Shown here one piece after another: positions 1 through 11,580 of a stretch of 64,000 nt of DNA. Source of the DNA: Magnaporthiopsis rhizophila (taxonomy: Eukaryota; Ascomycota; Sordariomycetes; Magnaporthales; Magnaporthaceae); the NCBI GenBank assembly GCA_003049465.1, contig PYSS01000090.1:102415-166414 (forward strand). Direction: 5' to 3'. The notes beneath the pieces were generated by a model, which worked only from the letters and a program-made list of their open reading frames with translations, was not told where the DNA came from and did not search any database. The position numbers and the translations under genes were made by a program. Within the stretch, counting starts at the first letter, position 1. Each line of letters opens with the position of its first letter.

Positions 1-648
1 GATCGACGTGTATTGTGGCGGAGAGCGGGTGGGTGCCGAGGAGGTTTGGGGGCCCCGCAGCACACCCCTTGGGTTGGGTTGGGTCGGGGACGACATCACT
101 CACATGACGGTGACGGCGTAGTTGTCGAAGACTGTCGGGACATATTCCGATGGGAACTTGTTGGTGGTGTAGCTAATGAGGAGACAGGTCTTGCCAACGG
201 CACCGTCGCCGACGACAACGCATCTGGTTGGTAGGAGGTGACGGTTAGCAAATGGCCGAACTTGGCAAGGAGCTAGCAGCAGCAACCGCAGCAGCGTGCA
301 TGACGGCGGCCATCAAGCGGCCCCATTGAGTCTGGCTTGCAACAGCAAGGCCGCCCAGCCAGCAGGAAAGGCCGATAGAGAGGATAATGTCGGTGTGTCG
401 GAGAAAAGGCGGGCAGGTAGCCGTTGCGAAGGCATTCGGCAGCACGGGTTTGCAGTTCGATTTTCATGTCGAGTAGACGGGAAACAATAAACCTCAAGGC
501 TGTGTGTGCTTGTCTCTTGGGCGGGTGACCGGCAGGCGAGTACACCGGGGTGCATACACCGCCGAGAGAACGAGCAGGTGGCGACGGCGACGGGAACGAG
601 GACGGTGATGAGAATGCGAGCAACTTACTTAATCGTTGCGACCACCAT
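1..648 (-). CDS. cdc42: Cdc42 Rho-family GTPase, 5' end only (partial)
   Basis: Small GTPase that sets cell polarity and drives hyphal tip growth through PAK kinases and formins at the plasma membrane. Exon 1 is only 20 nt (629-648, complement) and encodes MVVATIK up to a split Lys codon. After a 405-nt intron (224-628, donor GTAAGT), exon 2 (104-223) encodes the P-loop GDGAVGKT, switch I with TTNKFPSEYVPTVFDNY, and AVTV before a GTGAGT donor at 103. The residues KFPSEYVPTV separate it from fungal Rac1, which has AFPGEYIPTV. The third exon, starting with the Met split by the intron and then the expected IGGEP-like segment, is not visible between 1 and 103, so that intron leaves the window. 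Gene identity is very secure; only 46 codons are present. The start is fixed by the exact match of the short first exon to the family N-terminus. Confidence 0.93.
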
Positions 649-3180
649 TGTTCAGGCTTGGGAGAGAACGCCGCGTCACGCAGGCAGAAACAGCAATCAA
701 AGAGGGGATGCCGCGGGTCGACGGTGGAGAGGCGAGCAGAAGTGCAGCAAGAGAAAACCTCTGGAGCTTGCTCCTCCCGAGTCGCGTCGCTGGAGGTCCC
801 GAACGATTACGAGGGGCTTTTCGTTTTTGTTGTATGGAGGTTTTTTTTTTTTTTTTCTTTCTTTTCTTTTTTGTTTCCTTATTGTTGGGGGGATTGAGCG
901 AGAGGAGAAGATGGACTGGGGTCTATCGTTTCGGCTTTTGCGAGCTGATGGTGGATTGGTGGAGTCGCGGTGCAAGCTGGACTGGAGGTCGGCCTGGGAA
1001 TTGGAAGGAGAAGGTGCTTGCTGTCGGAGCTTCCAGCCAACAACTCTGGTTTTCTCTTGACGGCCCGGCTGGAGGCGAGAGAGGAAAGATGGGAATGGCA
1101 AGGTCGGAGGTCGGTGCTCGAGGGAAAAATAAAAATGCGGACAAGGGCAGCAGGAGAGGCTAGGACCAGAAGAGGGTGAATAGGGGGTGGTGAAAATGTG
1201 GTTCAGCCTTGTTAGGATTGGCTTCCAAGAAGGGAGTCCTGTAATGTGACGAGCGGGTGGAAGGGCCACTGGCACGGAGATGATTAGAGCGGGAGGGCTG
1301 CTGGCTTCGTTCGGCGGCGACCAACCGTTGCAGCGGCGGGCCCTTTTTGCTGGGGTGCGAGGGCGGGTGGGTGCTCCCTGCTTGCAAAGCCAGAGCTGGC
1401 CGTTGTCAACTGTTAACGGGGGCGGTACCGCGCCTAGGAAAATAGCACCGCGCCGCTGGCCGCGCCTAGCCAATCACTGCGAGCAATGGCGTCAGCCGAC
1501 TTCTGCCGGCGGCCCACAGGGCGACCCTTTGTGCTAACAGCGCACCCGCCAGTTACCTCGCTCCCTGACGTAGCGGCTAGGTGAGAATGGGTCCCGTTGA
1601 GGTGAAGCTACCGCCCGAATTGAGGTACCAATCGAGGTGACTCTAGGTGTGCCACTGGTACCGTGTCGTCGCTCGGGCTGGTAGCGTGGATATTTGCTGT
1701 TGTGCCGTGCCGTGCTGTGCTATGCTAGCTATGCCGTGCCATGCACACGCAATCAATTCCCAGCCATTTGCAATTCCTTTTTCTTGTAGCTTTTGTTCAG
1801 GGTTCCTCAACCTTGTCACGACCTTTCAGGCGCCTATCAAGATAGGCACGCATCTTCCGCCCGGGCGGCACAGGATCCATTCGCCATTTACCTGAGAAAG
1901 CCTGGTCCTTGGTGAGGCGAGGGAACCCGGCGGCGCTAGCCAACAAATAGGCACCCAGGTACCCAGCAATGAACACGGCCAGGACTGCCTATTCCCTGAC
2001 TTCGTAGCATAGCCCGAACGGTCACATGCTGCGCACGCAGTGAGGAGGCGTGTGCTCCGGGCGTGTTTACAATGCGTGTGCGGATTCCTGCACGCTTGGT
2101 CGATGCAGCGTTTCCGTGGCTGCGGGCCACGTCAGGCCGATACGGGTGCCACTCTAAGCTCTGCGATAGAGGAAGCTCCATACGACACAAACGATAGCGA
2201 GTAGACGTTGGAGACGCCCTGCTGTTGCTGCGCTCGGCCAACTCTGGCCGCTGCCGTTTCGGATCCTCCAACATTTCGAGCCGGCCCTTCACTAGCCTTG
2301 TCCGAATTACCCACACACCACTTTCTCCCTTTTCGGAAACGACGGGATCTGCGCTTGAATCTACATATAGGCGCCGTCCTCAGCTTGGCACGCCAGTTTT
2401 TCCCAAACTCACCAGCCGGCACCGAATCCCCGGTCCTGAGTGAGTGCTTGCTTCTGGCCTAGGTAGACTGGCGAGCAAAGCCGGTTCGGAGATCGGCCTT
2501 GGGGGTTGCGTCCGTGCTTGCACAGTTAGTTGCCGCGCCAGAACATGCAGCGACGCTTCGATGGGGGGTGCGGGAAAGAAAAAGAGGCCCGGCAGCTGCC
2601 ACTTTCTGCTCCAAACACCCACCCATGGTCAACTAAAAACAGCAGCATCAAAACGTGGGATCGACAAAGGAGGTGGCATTAGAGAAGGAGTCAATTCCAC
2701 CGGAGCTGCTGGTGCGGCCAACGTTGTTGCCACCAACTCAGGGCTGCAATTTGCTATTTCTGTGAAAAGAAAAAAAAAAAAAAAGTGAGATGGACGCACA
2801 CCACCGAGTTCGATCATGACGATGGCCTACCTATCTCTTTCCCGCCGCAACAGCCTTGAGCTGGCTTGCTTTTGCTTTGATGCTGGCATGCGTAGCAAGC
2901 AAGGCACGGCGACAACAAAGGGTTGGACATTAGGCCTTTGTCCCGTCCGCTCATTCCATCTGTCCGACTCCCTGCCCTGCCCTGTCCTGTGCTTATCACG
3001 GTCCGGGCAGTCCATCAACTAGGGTGGTTTTGTGGGTCCCCCATCTCGCTGCAGAAGCGTTGCGCACACCATCATGTCCCTCCATGCAGCTGTGGGCTTG
3101 GAAGGGAAGGGCGGACGGGTCGCATTTTAGGGGCCAAAAGCCGTCAATCTCTCTCCCTACGCTCCCTTGTGAAAGCACCG

Positions 3181-3217
<37 letters not shown>

Positions 3218-3218
3218 A
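3181..3218. repeat. (CCAG)n tetranucleotide microsatellite
   Basis: About nine to ten uninterrupted AGCC/CCAG units directly visible in the cdc42 upstream region. It is probably polymorphic between isolates; no function is implied. Confidence 0.95.
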
Positions 3219-3443
3219 CCGCCATCCGTCCAGGGCCAGGTGGGAGCCCGCCCAGGCGAGATGCTTGCCAGCCGAAACGAGGCAAGTCACGACTGGGATT
3301 GGGGAAGAAAAAAAAGAGAGACAATAGGTGCCGTCCAGAAGATTTCTTCCAAGCTGCCCAGACGGCTCCTCGCAGCAAACATCGCTTTTCTAGACGCGCA
3401 ATGCCTGCCCTCTATGTTGCCGTGTTACCCCTCAGTCAGCGAA

Positions 3444-3446
<3 letters not shown>

Positions 3447-3484
<38 letters not shown>

Positions 3485-3487
3485 CTN
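3447..3487. repeat. Long oligo-T tract ending at an ambiguous base
   Basis: A run of about 38 T followed by CT and N at 3487. The N immediately after a homopolymer indicates that the length is not reliable and that the join may be an assembly stitch. Confidence 0.9.
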
Positions 3488-4223
3488 CGCTTCTCACATG
3501 TGGAACAGCCTAGTCGGCATTGCGCAATATCCTACGCCGCCCTTTGACGGCTGCCGACTGATGGCGGTGGCCACCAGCCGCCTCCGTGGCGACAGGTAAA
3601 CTGCGCCAGACGGGCAGCCTTGTTGCCCCGGCTCGCTTTTCCGGTCGCCTCCACCCCCAAAATGGACGCTTGGCTTGTGGAACAATGACTGGCCGGCCTG
3701 CATATGCAAGCCCACGCCTCTCCCGACACTCTTTTTTTGCTTTTTTGCCCACCCTCTTATCCTGCAGCTTAAGCGTCTGTCGACGCGACGCCAACGACAA
3801 CATGCATACATACACACCTCCTGTGCTCGGTCTGTAAGGGACCGAGTTCACCCAATATTACTTGCAGGCTCATACAAGCTTGGAACACAGTCTGACCTCA
3901 CACCATTTATGCACGCTCTTTGCTTTTTTCCTCCCTCTTCTCTGCCTGGATTTTTTTTCCAGCTGACACCATGACCCTGCGCCACGAGGGTTTAAAAGAG
4001 CTTACTCCCAAGACTTCAGGAACGAGCGAACATGCAGACGTGCCATCTCGCGCATAACAAGCAAGAGATTAAAGGTCTGAGTGTGCATTGGTTCTGTGAT
4101 TCTACCGCATCTAGCTCTTGCAGCTGGAGAGCAGCGCATGTAATGACGATGTGGTGTCCAGCTGCACATCCGCACCTTCGCACACGTTTGCTTGATTCCA
4201 ACACATCAATGCATTCACAGGGC

Positions 4224-6353
4224 CTAACCCAGGCTAGCTAGTGTGTCGATGACATCCTGGAGTGATTCATTGAGATCGGCCTTAGAGCTGCCAACCTGCG
4301 CGCCGAGTCGAAATGCTAGGCCCCTGATGGCACCAATCGTATGCCTGTAGCGGTTGCGCATACTTGGATGTGCACCCGCAAGAACACTGGTGACTAGTTG
4401 CAGAGCCGCCACCCGGAACTCCGTTGCCTGTAGAGACTGTCCATCTTCCGGCACATCCCAGGCGGCGATGGCCGTTGCCGCATCAAGCCACTCCTCCTTG
4501 CTCCCCGGACGCTCGTTCTCGACAATGGGGAGTAAAATCCGGACGATCTCGATGCCCCTGGTGAAATCCTCGTCGTCGCTTTCGCCTGAGGCGCCCACGG
4601 CGACAAGGTCGTCGACGAGAATCCTCCAGCCGTCGTGGCTCAAGAGATTCTCAGGCCCTTCTTCCGAGACGGTAACTCCCTCCAAGGCCACCAGGACCGG
4701 GCGGCGGAAGTCGAGACCACTAGCACCGGTGCTAGCCTTGTAAAGCTCTGTAAACATGTCGCACAGTCCCGCAGCCTCTTTCCGCAGGGTTTCATTGTCG
4801 TCCTCCCTGAGCCATATGGCAAGACACCTGATGCAGGCCAGCACCAGCGGATCTTCGTTGATCTTGTCATCGATCGAGTCCCACGAGATGGTGAAGTGAG
4901 CGCCTCGCGAAGTCTTGGCCTCACCCACGCGGGCGTCTGGGTGCAAGCCCATGGCGCCGGCCACGGAGGCGTCCCACCGGTCGCGCAGGAACTCTATGGC
5001 GACGGAAAACGTCTCGGACATGGCTTTCCTGATCCTGAGGAGTAGATCGGGTGGCATGGAAAACCCGTGACCGGGGCCAGACTCGGGAATGTCGTCATCC
5101 ACGAACCTCATGAGATAACCGATGAAGCAAGACACCACATCAAAGTCGGATGCGAGCCGACGCGCTGTGGTTCGGTAGCTAGGGTCGTTAAGCTGCTCCA
5201 GCATTGAGGGGAAGGAAGAACGAAGGTCGATGAGGAGCAAATTTACGAGCAGGTATGAGGCAGGCTTGTCGCCCACAGTTTGGGTACCAGAAAAGAGAAG
5301 GCGTGGCATTTGCACGGGGTATGCCTGCAGTAGTGTGGCGGCCAGGTTTACATATGCCGACCTGGCCGCCTGAGTTGGACGGCTGGAGATGAGGCCCCCG
5401 ATGTAGTCCACAAGGGTGGTGAGCCATGGCGGGTTTTGTGGAAGAAGCTGTCTTGCGGGTAATGAACAAGAGAAGACGAGAAACCACAAGGTCAGCCCTT
5501 GGACCAGACTAATACGGAAGATCGAACAGAGACATTCATGGCGGACTTACATCTTTGCCCAGCCGCCGTAGGAAATCGGCCAAAAACTCAAGGAGGGTTA
5601 CAGCATCTGTGCCAGTATATGAGGCTATGAGAGAAGATACCATCTGTTCAATCCTTGAAGAGAGTGTTTTCCTGTCCTCCGCGGCAGCGGCCGAGTTGAG
5701 AAAGGCGTACGAGAGCACCTTCAAGGCCAGGGGCTGGGAAGGTGCATTCTCAACGAGGCTGCTCATGTCCTGGAGCTGGACAAACACTTGAGCGCCCTCG
5801 GGATAGCTAACGAGCACCACGAGAGCCTGTAGGATGAGCAGTGTTGTCTCCTCGGAGCTGTCACGTTGTCAACTTGATAAGGATCCTGAGCAAGTAGGGA
5901 ATGGCATCTTCTCAGGGAGACGGCGCACCTTGGGAGCAGGGCACTCGTAAGCAGCGGGATCCTTCCGAAAAGCCTCTCGTCCCGCCTCCGTTCTTCTGGC
6001 AAGAGGAGCGTGAAAGTATGGACCACGGAGACGGCCAGATCCAGCATTTCCTTGGCATCCTTCTGCGAGGCCGTGGTGCCGGTTCGGAGGAGCCGGTCGA
6101 GGAACTTGGTGGGGATAGACTCCCATAGCCGACAAACCGTCTCTCCATCCTGCCTGATCTCGGGAGTATTGTCAAGGACCGACTTGAGAAGTCCAAGCCC
6201 GACAAACCTCGATGTGTCGTCCTTGGCTTTGAGAAGCTGCTGTATACGCTGCACAGGAGCCTGCGCTGCGCCCGTCCTTGTGCCTGGCGATGGGTTTTCT
6301 GCTTCGCCAGGCAGAATGCTCTCCGTGCCTGGCGGCGAGGGAGACCTAGCCAT
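4224..6353 (-). CDS. Neurochondrin-family protein
   Basis: Predicted 651-aa helical-repeat protein of the neurochondrin family (formerly DUF1941); its biochemical role in fungi is not established. Exons (complement): 5929-6353, 5857-5551 and 5447-4224. The introns of 71 and 103 nt restore one frame, with junction residues LLPSSEETT and LGKD/LLPQNPP. The N-terminus is MARSPSPPG, followed after a Pro/Gly-rich stretch by the family segment with RIQQLLKAKDDTSRFVGLGL. The rest is alternating leucine-rich helices consistent with an armadillo-like fold. There is no signal peptide or membrane segment. The length fits the family (about 600-730 aa). It is divergent from the CLC gene, sharing a 479-bp promoter. 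The start is the only ATG near the frame opening. Family assignment is from recalled sequence patterns. Confidence 0.8.
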
Positions 6354-6832
6354 GTCGTGGGATTTATTACTTCGAAGGGAGGAGTGTGAAGAAGGGACGG
6401 ATGAAGAAAAAAAAGTCGATGTCGAAGTTAATATAGTCTATTTGGACGTCTGTTGATTCGATTTCCCGAAGGGGATCACAGCTTTTGATCTGATTCAAGG
6501 ATTTGATGCGATCGACGTGCAGCTTGGTGTCCGCTCCCGCCTTGGCGCAAACGAAGACCCACGTTCGCACTGTACGGTATCTTTCGACACAGCCTACAAT
6601 TGACTGCATGCTGGCCGCCCACCACCGTGTCAAACGCACCCCGTACTGGGTCGGCGCCAGCTCGTGCTGTCCTCGAGGTGACATGGGCCTGCCGCTTGCT
6701 GTCCTGAATAGGATCAACCGCGCGATTCGAGCCTCGAAATGCGCACTGCTCGAGCCGGCAGCGTCAACCAACGCAAACAGCGCCGCCGATCCCACCCCGA
6801 TAATCCGCACCGAAGATGGACCATAGACCACG
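6354..6832. promoter_or_regulatory. Divergent promoter, neurochondrin-type gene / CLC gene
   Basis: 479 bp separates the two start codons. An oligo-A/GAAAAAAAAG stretch lies near 6405-6415. An ATG at 6816 opens a frame that overlaps the CLC start at 6833 out of phase, so it is a possible overlapping upstream ORF. No further element is clear. Confidence 0.5.
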
Positions 6833-9826
6833 ATGGACCGGCCCCGTACCCTGAAGGCCAGTCCCAGCAGCGCGGCGCACCCCTGCAGGCGGCCGACTGC
6901 CGCAGACGACATCGAGCTCCTGGCCGACGATACCCCCATCCCAGCCGACGACCCGCCGCGCGAGACCATAGACGAGCCTATATCCTTCCGCCGCAGGCAG
7001 CAGCAGCAGCAGCAACAACAACAACCACAAAGAGGGGGCGACATGTTCTCGCAGGCGTCGCGCCTCATCCCCGGCCTGCCTGGCCTGGGCGCCGCATCCT
7101 CCTCGAGCAGCGCCAGCAGCCCGATCGGAGGAGGCTTCCGCTCCCCGCGCGACCGCGGCAGGGGCGGTGGCGGCGGCGGTGGCGGGCCCAAGGACGCCGG
7201 CATGCTGGGGTCCCACGACTACTGGGCCGTCGAGGGGCCCGGGCGCCGGGTCGGGTACGAGGACCTGACGGCCATCGACTGGATCTTCGAGTACACAAAG
7301 GAGCGCCAGCGCCTGCGGGTGCTCTCGTCGCAGGCCTCGGGGTTGCTCGGGTACGTGCCGCAGCTGCTGGACGCCAGCCAGGCCTGGGTGATACTGGTCG
7401 TCACGGGCATGGCTGTCGGCACCGTCGCTGCCGCCATCGACGTCACCACCGACTGGCTCGGCGACCTTAAGACGGGCTACTGCGCCGCGGGGCCCGACGG
7501 CGGCGCCTTCTACCTGAACAAGGGCTTCTGCTGCTTCGGCTACGACGAGTGGTCCAAGTGCGTCGGCTGGAGACCCTGGGCCGCCGCCCTGGGCATCGGC
7601 TCGGCCGGCGGAAAGTGGTTCATTGAGTACTTTTTCTTCCTGCTCTTCTCGGTGCGTATAGCAGTCTATCGCCCTGGCGCCTGGCATAGCACTCTTGCCC
7701 ACGATGCCGTGACTATATTTTCGCGGTCCTGACTGACACCCATGTTGCTAGTCCACCTTTGCGCTTTGCGCGCATGTGCTTGTCAGGGAATACTCCATGT
7801 ATGCCAAACATAGTGGTATCCCCGAGATAAAAACAGTGTTGGGAGGCTTCGTCATCAGGAGGCTGCTGGGCACGTGGACCCTGGTTACAAAATCCCTTGG
7901 GCTGGTAAGCGGCATATCATGCGCTATATACATACACACGAAATGCTCTGCTTTTGTTGACCGATACCACCTCTCTTATATAGTGCCTTGCTGTTGCATC
8001 TGGCATGTGGCTTGGTAAAGAAGGTCCCCTGGTCCACGTCGCCTGCTGTTGTGCAAACATCCTCAGCAAGCCGTTTGCCAATATCAGCCAAAATGAGGCC
8101 CGGAAGCGCGAGGTGCTCTCTGCGGCCGCAGCGTCGGGCATATCGGTAGCGTTTGGCTCGCCGATCGGCGGTGTCCTGTTCAGTCTCGAGGTGAGTGAGC
8201 AAAATGCTGGCACTGGAAGTAGTATCTGGGTTCCGTCTAACCTGCCTGGCGCAGCAACTCTCGTACTACTTCCCCGACAAAACCATGTGGCAGAGTTTCG
8301 TGTGTGCCATGACCGCTGCCGTTACGCTTCAAGCTCTCGACCCGTTCCGGTCAGGGAAGCTGGTCATGTACCAGGTCAAGTACAGCTCCGGGTGGCATGC
8401 CTTTGAGCTGGTCCCGTTTGCCTTTCTCGGGATAATAGGAGTAAGCGCTGCTAGTTCTCTACTTGCACCAACACCGCGGACCGGCTGACAAGAACATGTG
8501 CATCTGCAGGGTATATACGGGGGCCTCTTCATCAAGGCGAACATGAAGGTCGCCCAGTGGAAGAAGACGACAGCCTGGCTACCAAACCCGACCACACAAG
8601 TTCTCTTCGTGGCGCTGTTGACGGCTCTCGTCAACTATCCCAACATTTACATGCGAGCACAGAACTCGGAGCTTGTGTCGTCCTTGTTCATGGAGTGCTC
8701 CAAGGTCCTCGACGATCAGTTCGGCCTCTGCAAAACAGGCTCGGCCTCTGCGGCCACCATCGTGCTCCTCCTCTTTGCTGCCTTGCTCGGCTTTCTGCTG
8801 GCAGCCATCACATTCGGGCTGCAGATCCCCGCGGGAATCATCCTCCCGTCCATGGCTATCGGTGCTCTCACCGGCAGGGCAGTCGGGATCGTTATGGAGA
8901 TTTGGCAGCACAACCACCCCAATTTCCTGCCCTTCCAGTCCTGCGAGCCCGATATCCCCTGCGTCACCCCGGGCACCTATGCCATCGTCGGTGCGGCTGC
9001 GACGCTTGCCGGGGTGACCAGGATGACGGTGTCGATTGTAGTCATCATGTTTGAACTCACGGGTGCCTTGACGTACGTGCTCCCTATCATGGTCGCCGTC
9101 ATGCTCTCCAAGTGGGTTGGGGACGCCTTCTCGCGGCGCGGCATCTACGAGTCTTGGATCCACTTCAACGAGTACCCTTACATCGACAACAGCGAGGAGA
9201 CCTTCATCCCCGACATACCGGCGTCGCAGATCATGACGCGGATCGAGGACCTCGTGGTGCTCACGGCGGCGGGCCACACCATCGGCAGCCTGCAGCGGAT
9301 CCTGGACTCGCACCCGTACCGCGGGTTCCCCGTCGTGTCAGACCCACGCGACGCGATCCTGCTGGGCTACATATCGCGGGCGGAGCTGGCGTACAACCTG
9401 CACACGTCGACGGAGCCGCCTCGGTCTCTGCCGCCAGAGACGGAGGCGTTCTTCTCCCACCAGCCCATGGCGGACCCGCGCACGACACTGGACCTGAGGC
9501 CGTGGATGGACCAGACGCCCATCACGCTGTCGTCGCGCTCCAGCCTGCACCTGGCCGTCAGCTACTTCCAGAAGCTGGGGCTCCGCTACGTCCTCTTCAG
9601 CGACCGCGGCGCCCTCCAGGGGCTTCTGACCAAGAAGGACGTCTGGTACGTGCTCAACGGCGCCGAGGAGACGCGCAGGACCAGCAGGCTGCCGCGCGAC
9701 GCCGGCGTCGAGACGGGCATCACGCGCGAGGACGGCGACGGCGAGCACAGGGGTCTGCTCAGGGGTGACGAGGAAGGCGGCGACGGGGCGACGAGCCCTG
9801 GGGCGGACGCGGCTTCCATATTATAG
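6833..9826 (+). CDS. CLC-family chloride channel/transporter with CBS pair
   Basis: Predicted 893-aa CLC protein, probably of an endomembrane compartment or plasma membrane. Exons: 6833-7651, 7752-7904, 7984-8190, 8255-8440, 8510-9826; all introns are 64-100 nt and phase 0. The N-terminal 140 residues are low complexity with poly-Gln and poly-Gly. The core shows the selectivity-filter Ser (HSGIPE, S294), the gating Glu (GKEGPLVHVACC, E337), the motif GIILPSMAIGA and the pore Tyr in PGTYAIVGAAA (Y612). Two CBS domains follow at about residues 698-765 and 782-840. The residue aligned with the exchanger 'proton glutamate' is Gln394 (FSLEQLSYYF), the first codon of exon 4. Length and domain order match fungal CLCs such as yeast Gef1, though that protein keeps the Glu pair. 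The start is the first in-frame ATG; the disordered N-terminus makes it less certain than the rest. Confidence 0.93.
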
Positions 9827-10466
9827 AGCATAGAACGGAGGGAGGGAGTGCTTTAGTGCCGCTCGGCGCATTGCTTGGCTCGCTCCCCATTTTGTATGCT
9901 GAACGAAGACGAGCGCGTATCTAGCAGCATGTTGGAAATCCACTTCTTCACTTTCTTTTTTTTTTTTTTTTTCTTTCTCATTCACCGCCACTTGCCTGCG
10001 TGAATGTATTTCAATCCTGCATTCTTCACTCGCTTAGATTGCCACAAAGTGAACACTCGCGTCAGTATAAGAGACGGCAGTGAGGCAGAGGCGGTAACCG
10101 TGTGACTGACACTCGCGGGCGAGAGCAGGCTATTCTCCAAAACTAAAAAGAAAAAGGGGCTAGCTGGTGTATAGGCGAGGGGCTACCCACAGGGTGTGAT
10201 CGTGTTACGCACCACCCTGGTGTTGTTCCTCTTGTTCTACCCACCACCTGTCGCCCATTCACCCAACCTTTCGCAATTGTATGTAGCTGCGAGTATTTCA
10301 AGCGTTAATGTCCAAGGAATACCCCGATATTTAGGTCCTCATACATAAAAGCACCCCTTCGTGCTGAGCGGAAACCGGTTCGACTGTATTCGAGAAGGAT
10401 TCATACCGCCCAGTATCCTAATCACACCACGCACGCACCGAGTCGCACCGCTGATAGCCCGACATA
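9827..10466. other. Intergenic, CLC 3' side to small orphan gene
   Basis: Holds the CLC 3' UTR with an oligo-T tract near 9955-9972, and the leader of the next gene. No coding potential recognised. Confidence 0.6.
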
Positions 10467-10995
10467 ATGGAGGGCAAGTTTAAAGTGGGGGACAAGGTCG
10501 AGGGTTACTTGGGGCGTGAGTCGCCTCCATCTCCCTCGGCGAGAATACATACTACTACCAAGTAATGTCCAGCATCGGTTCGATACGAGCAATAATACTG
10601 ACGTAGAAACGCACATAGTGTCTCCAAGAATATGTGCGTGGGAGGGTCGTTTCCTGTTTCAGGAGCGCAGCACGCATGCCAAAGAGCAACTCGTGCGCAC
10701 TGACTGACATGCCGGTTTCCCAGGTATCAAGTATCGAGCCATTGTCAGAGCGGCTCCGGCCCACGACGGAAACCAGTGGACCGTGGAGACACGCGAGGCG
10801 CTGAGGACGGACATTGAAGATGTCAGTACGGTCCATTCATTGGTCGGCCCCATCCATGACTTGCCCCGCTTCGCCTACTGACGCTTGAGGGAACTGCAGC
10901 TCTCGGTTGTCGAGTGGGAGGGGGTTGTTGCGAGGCACATCACGGTTTACTCGCACGAACTGAAGGAATGGACAGTATCGGATGGCTGGGCCTAG
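10467..10995 (+). CDS. Small hypothetical protein (80 aa), three exons
   Basis: Unrecognised small protein. Proposed exons are 10467-10515, 10724-10821 and 10900-10995, giving an 80-residue acidic/aromatic product that starts MEGKFKVGDKVEGYLG and ends KEWTVSDGWA. The split Arg codon at the first junction and the phase-0 second junction keep one frame. The second donor, GTCAGT, is weaker than usual; an alternative GTACGG lies four bases on but breaks the frame. The opening 'VGDKVEG' with alternating beta-like strands recalls chromo-barrel or Tudor/SH3-like folds, but that is only an impression. It sits between the CLC gene and the SUN-domain gene on the same strand. It is too short to have appeared as a single long frame. 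Reality is likely but not certain. Confidence 0.5.
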
Positions 10996-11580
10996 GCAGA
11001 GGACGGGCATCGGCTTGAATGTTGTCGAAGATCTAAGCATCTGGCGGCGCACTCGAGGTGATGTTGTGCTGCATTAGGCAATGTGGGACCCGGGCTTGTT
11101 AGTGAAGAACTCTAGGCTTGTGGACGGAACGGACGGGCGGGACCCTTGCTGCGGGCCCTGCATGCGTCAACTGACCACCTAGCACTGAAGAAGGAATTGA
11201 ATCTTTTAGCAAAAAAAAAAAAAAAGGTGGCCGGCGGCGGTCAAGCCACGCAGCTCGCCAAGTGATGTCAGACAGGCGGGCAGCAAGCTGGCAAGATTTT
11301 AGCACCGACCTAACAACCCGTCAACTCCACAACGCCCAACTCGCATCACCACACAGCATTGTCTCGGGCAATTGACTTGCTTCAAAAGGTCATTGATGGC
11401 CGCTTAATCTGCTCTGCTTTGTGCCCTTTCTGTTTCTAGCCCCTAGCCCCATTGTTTGCGGCTCGCCGTCCCCGTCGCCACGTGCCCGCCTCCTCGTCCT
11501 GCCCTCCCCGCGGTTGGCTATGGACCAACCACCACCCGCCGCACCACCCCGCTGAAGCCACCAGGGCCTGGGCACCCACG
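10996..11580. promoter_or_regulatory. Leader and promoter of the SUN-domain gene
   Basis: Contains an oligo-A run at about 11212-11225, a TGATGTCA site near 11262-11269 and a CACGTG E-box near 11478. The frame of the SUN gene is open upstream to about 11452 but has no ATG there, so this is taken as 5' UTR. Confidence 0.45.

Larger units (their letters stand above)
649..4223. other. Gene-free 3.6-kb region upstream of cdc42
   Basis: This lies between the cdc42 start and the 3' end of the neurochondrin-type gene, so it is the cdc42 leader and promoter plus the neighbour's downstream sequence. It has oligo-T and oligo-A tracts (about 840-856 and 2766-2783), CT-rich stretches, a CCAG tetranucleotide array at 3181-3218, and a T tract at 3447-3484 followed by an N at 3487. 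Open frames here lack intron structure or recognisable domains and have low-complexity translations. I see no gene. Confidence 0.6.

Noticed and set aside
697..1473. 258-codon minus-strand frame upstream of cdc42
   Set aside because: Low-complexity Pro/Ser/Arg, no ATG at its start, located in the cdc42 leader region.
10541..10575. GGTTCGATACGAGC resembling a tRNA B box
   Set aside because: No matching A box or foldable cloverleaf around it; it lies in an intron of the small orphan gene.
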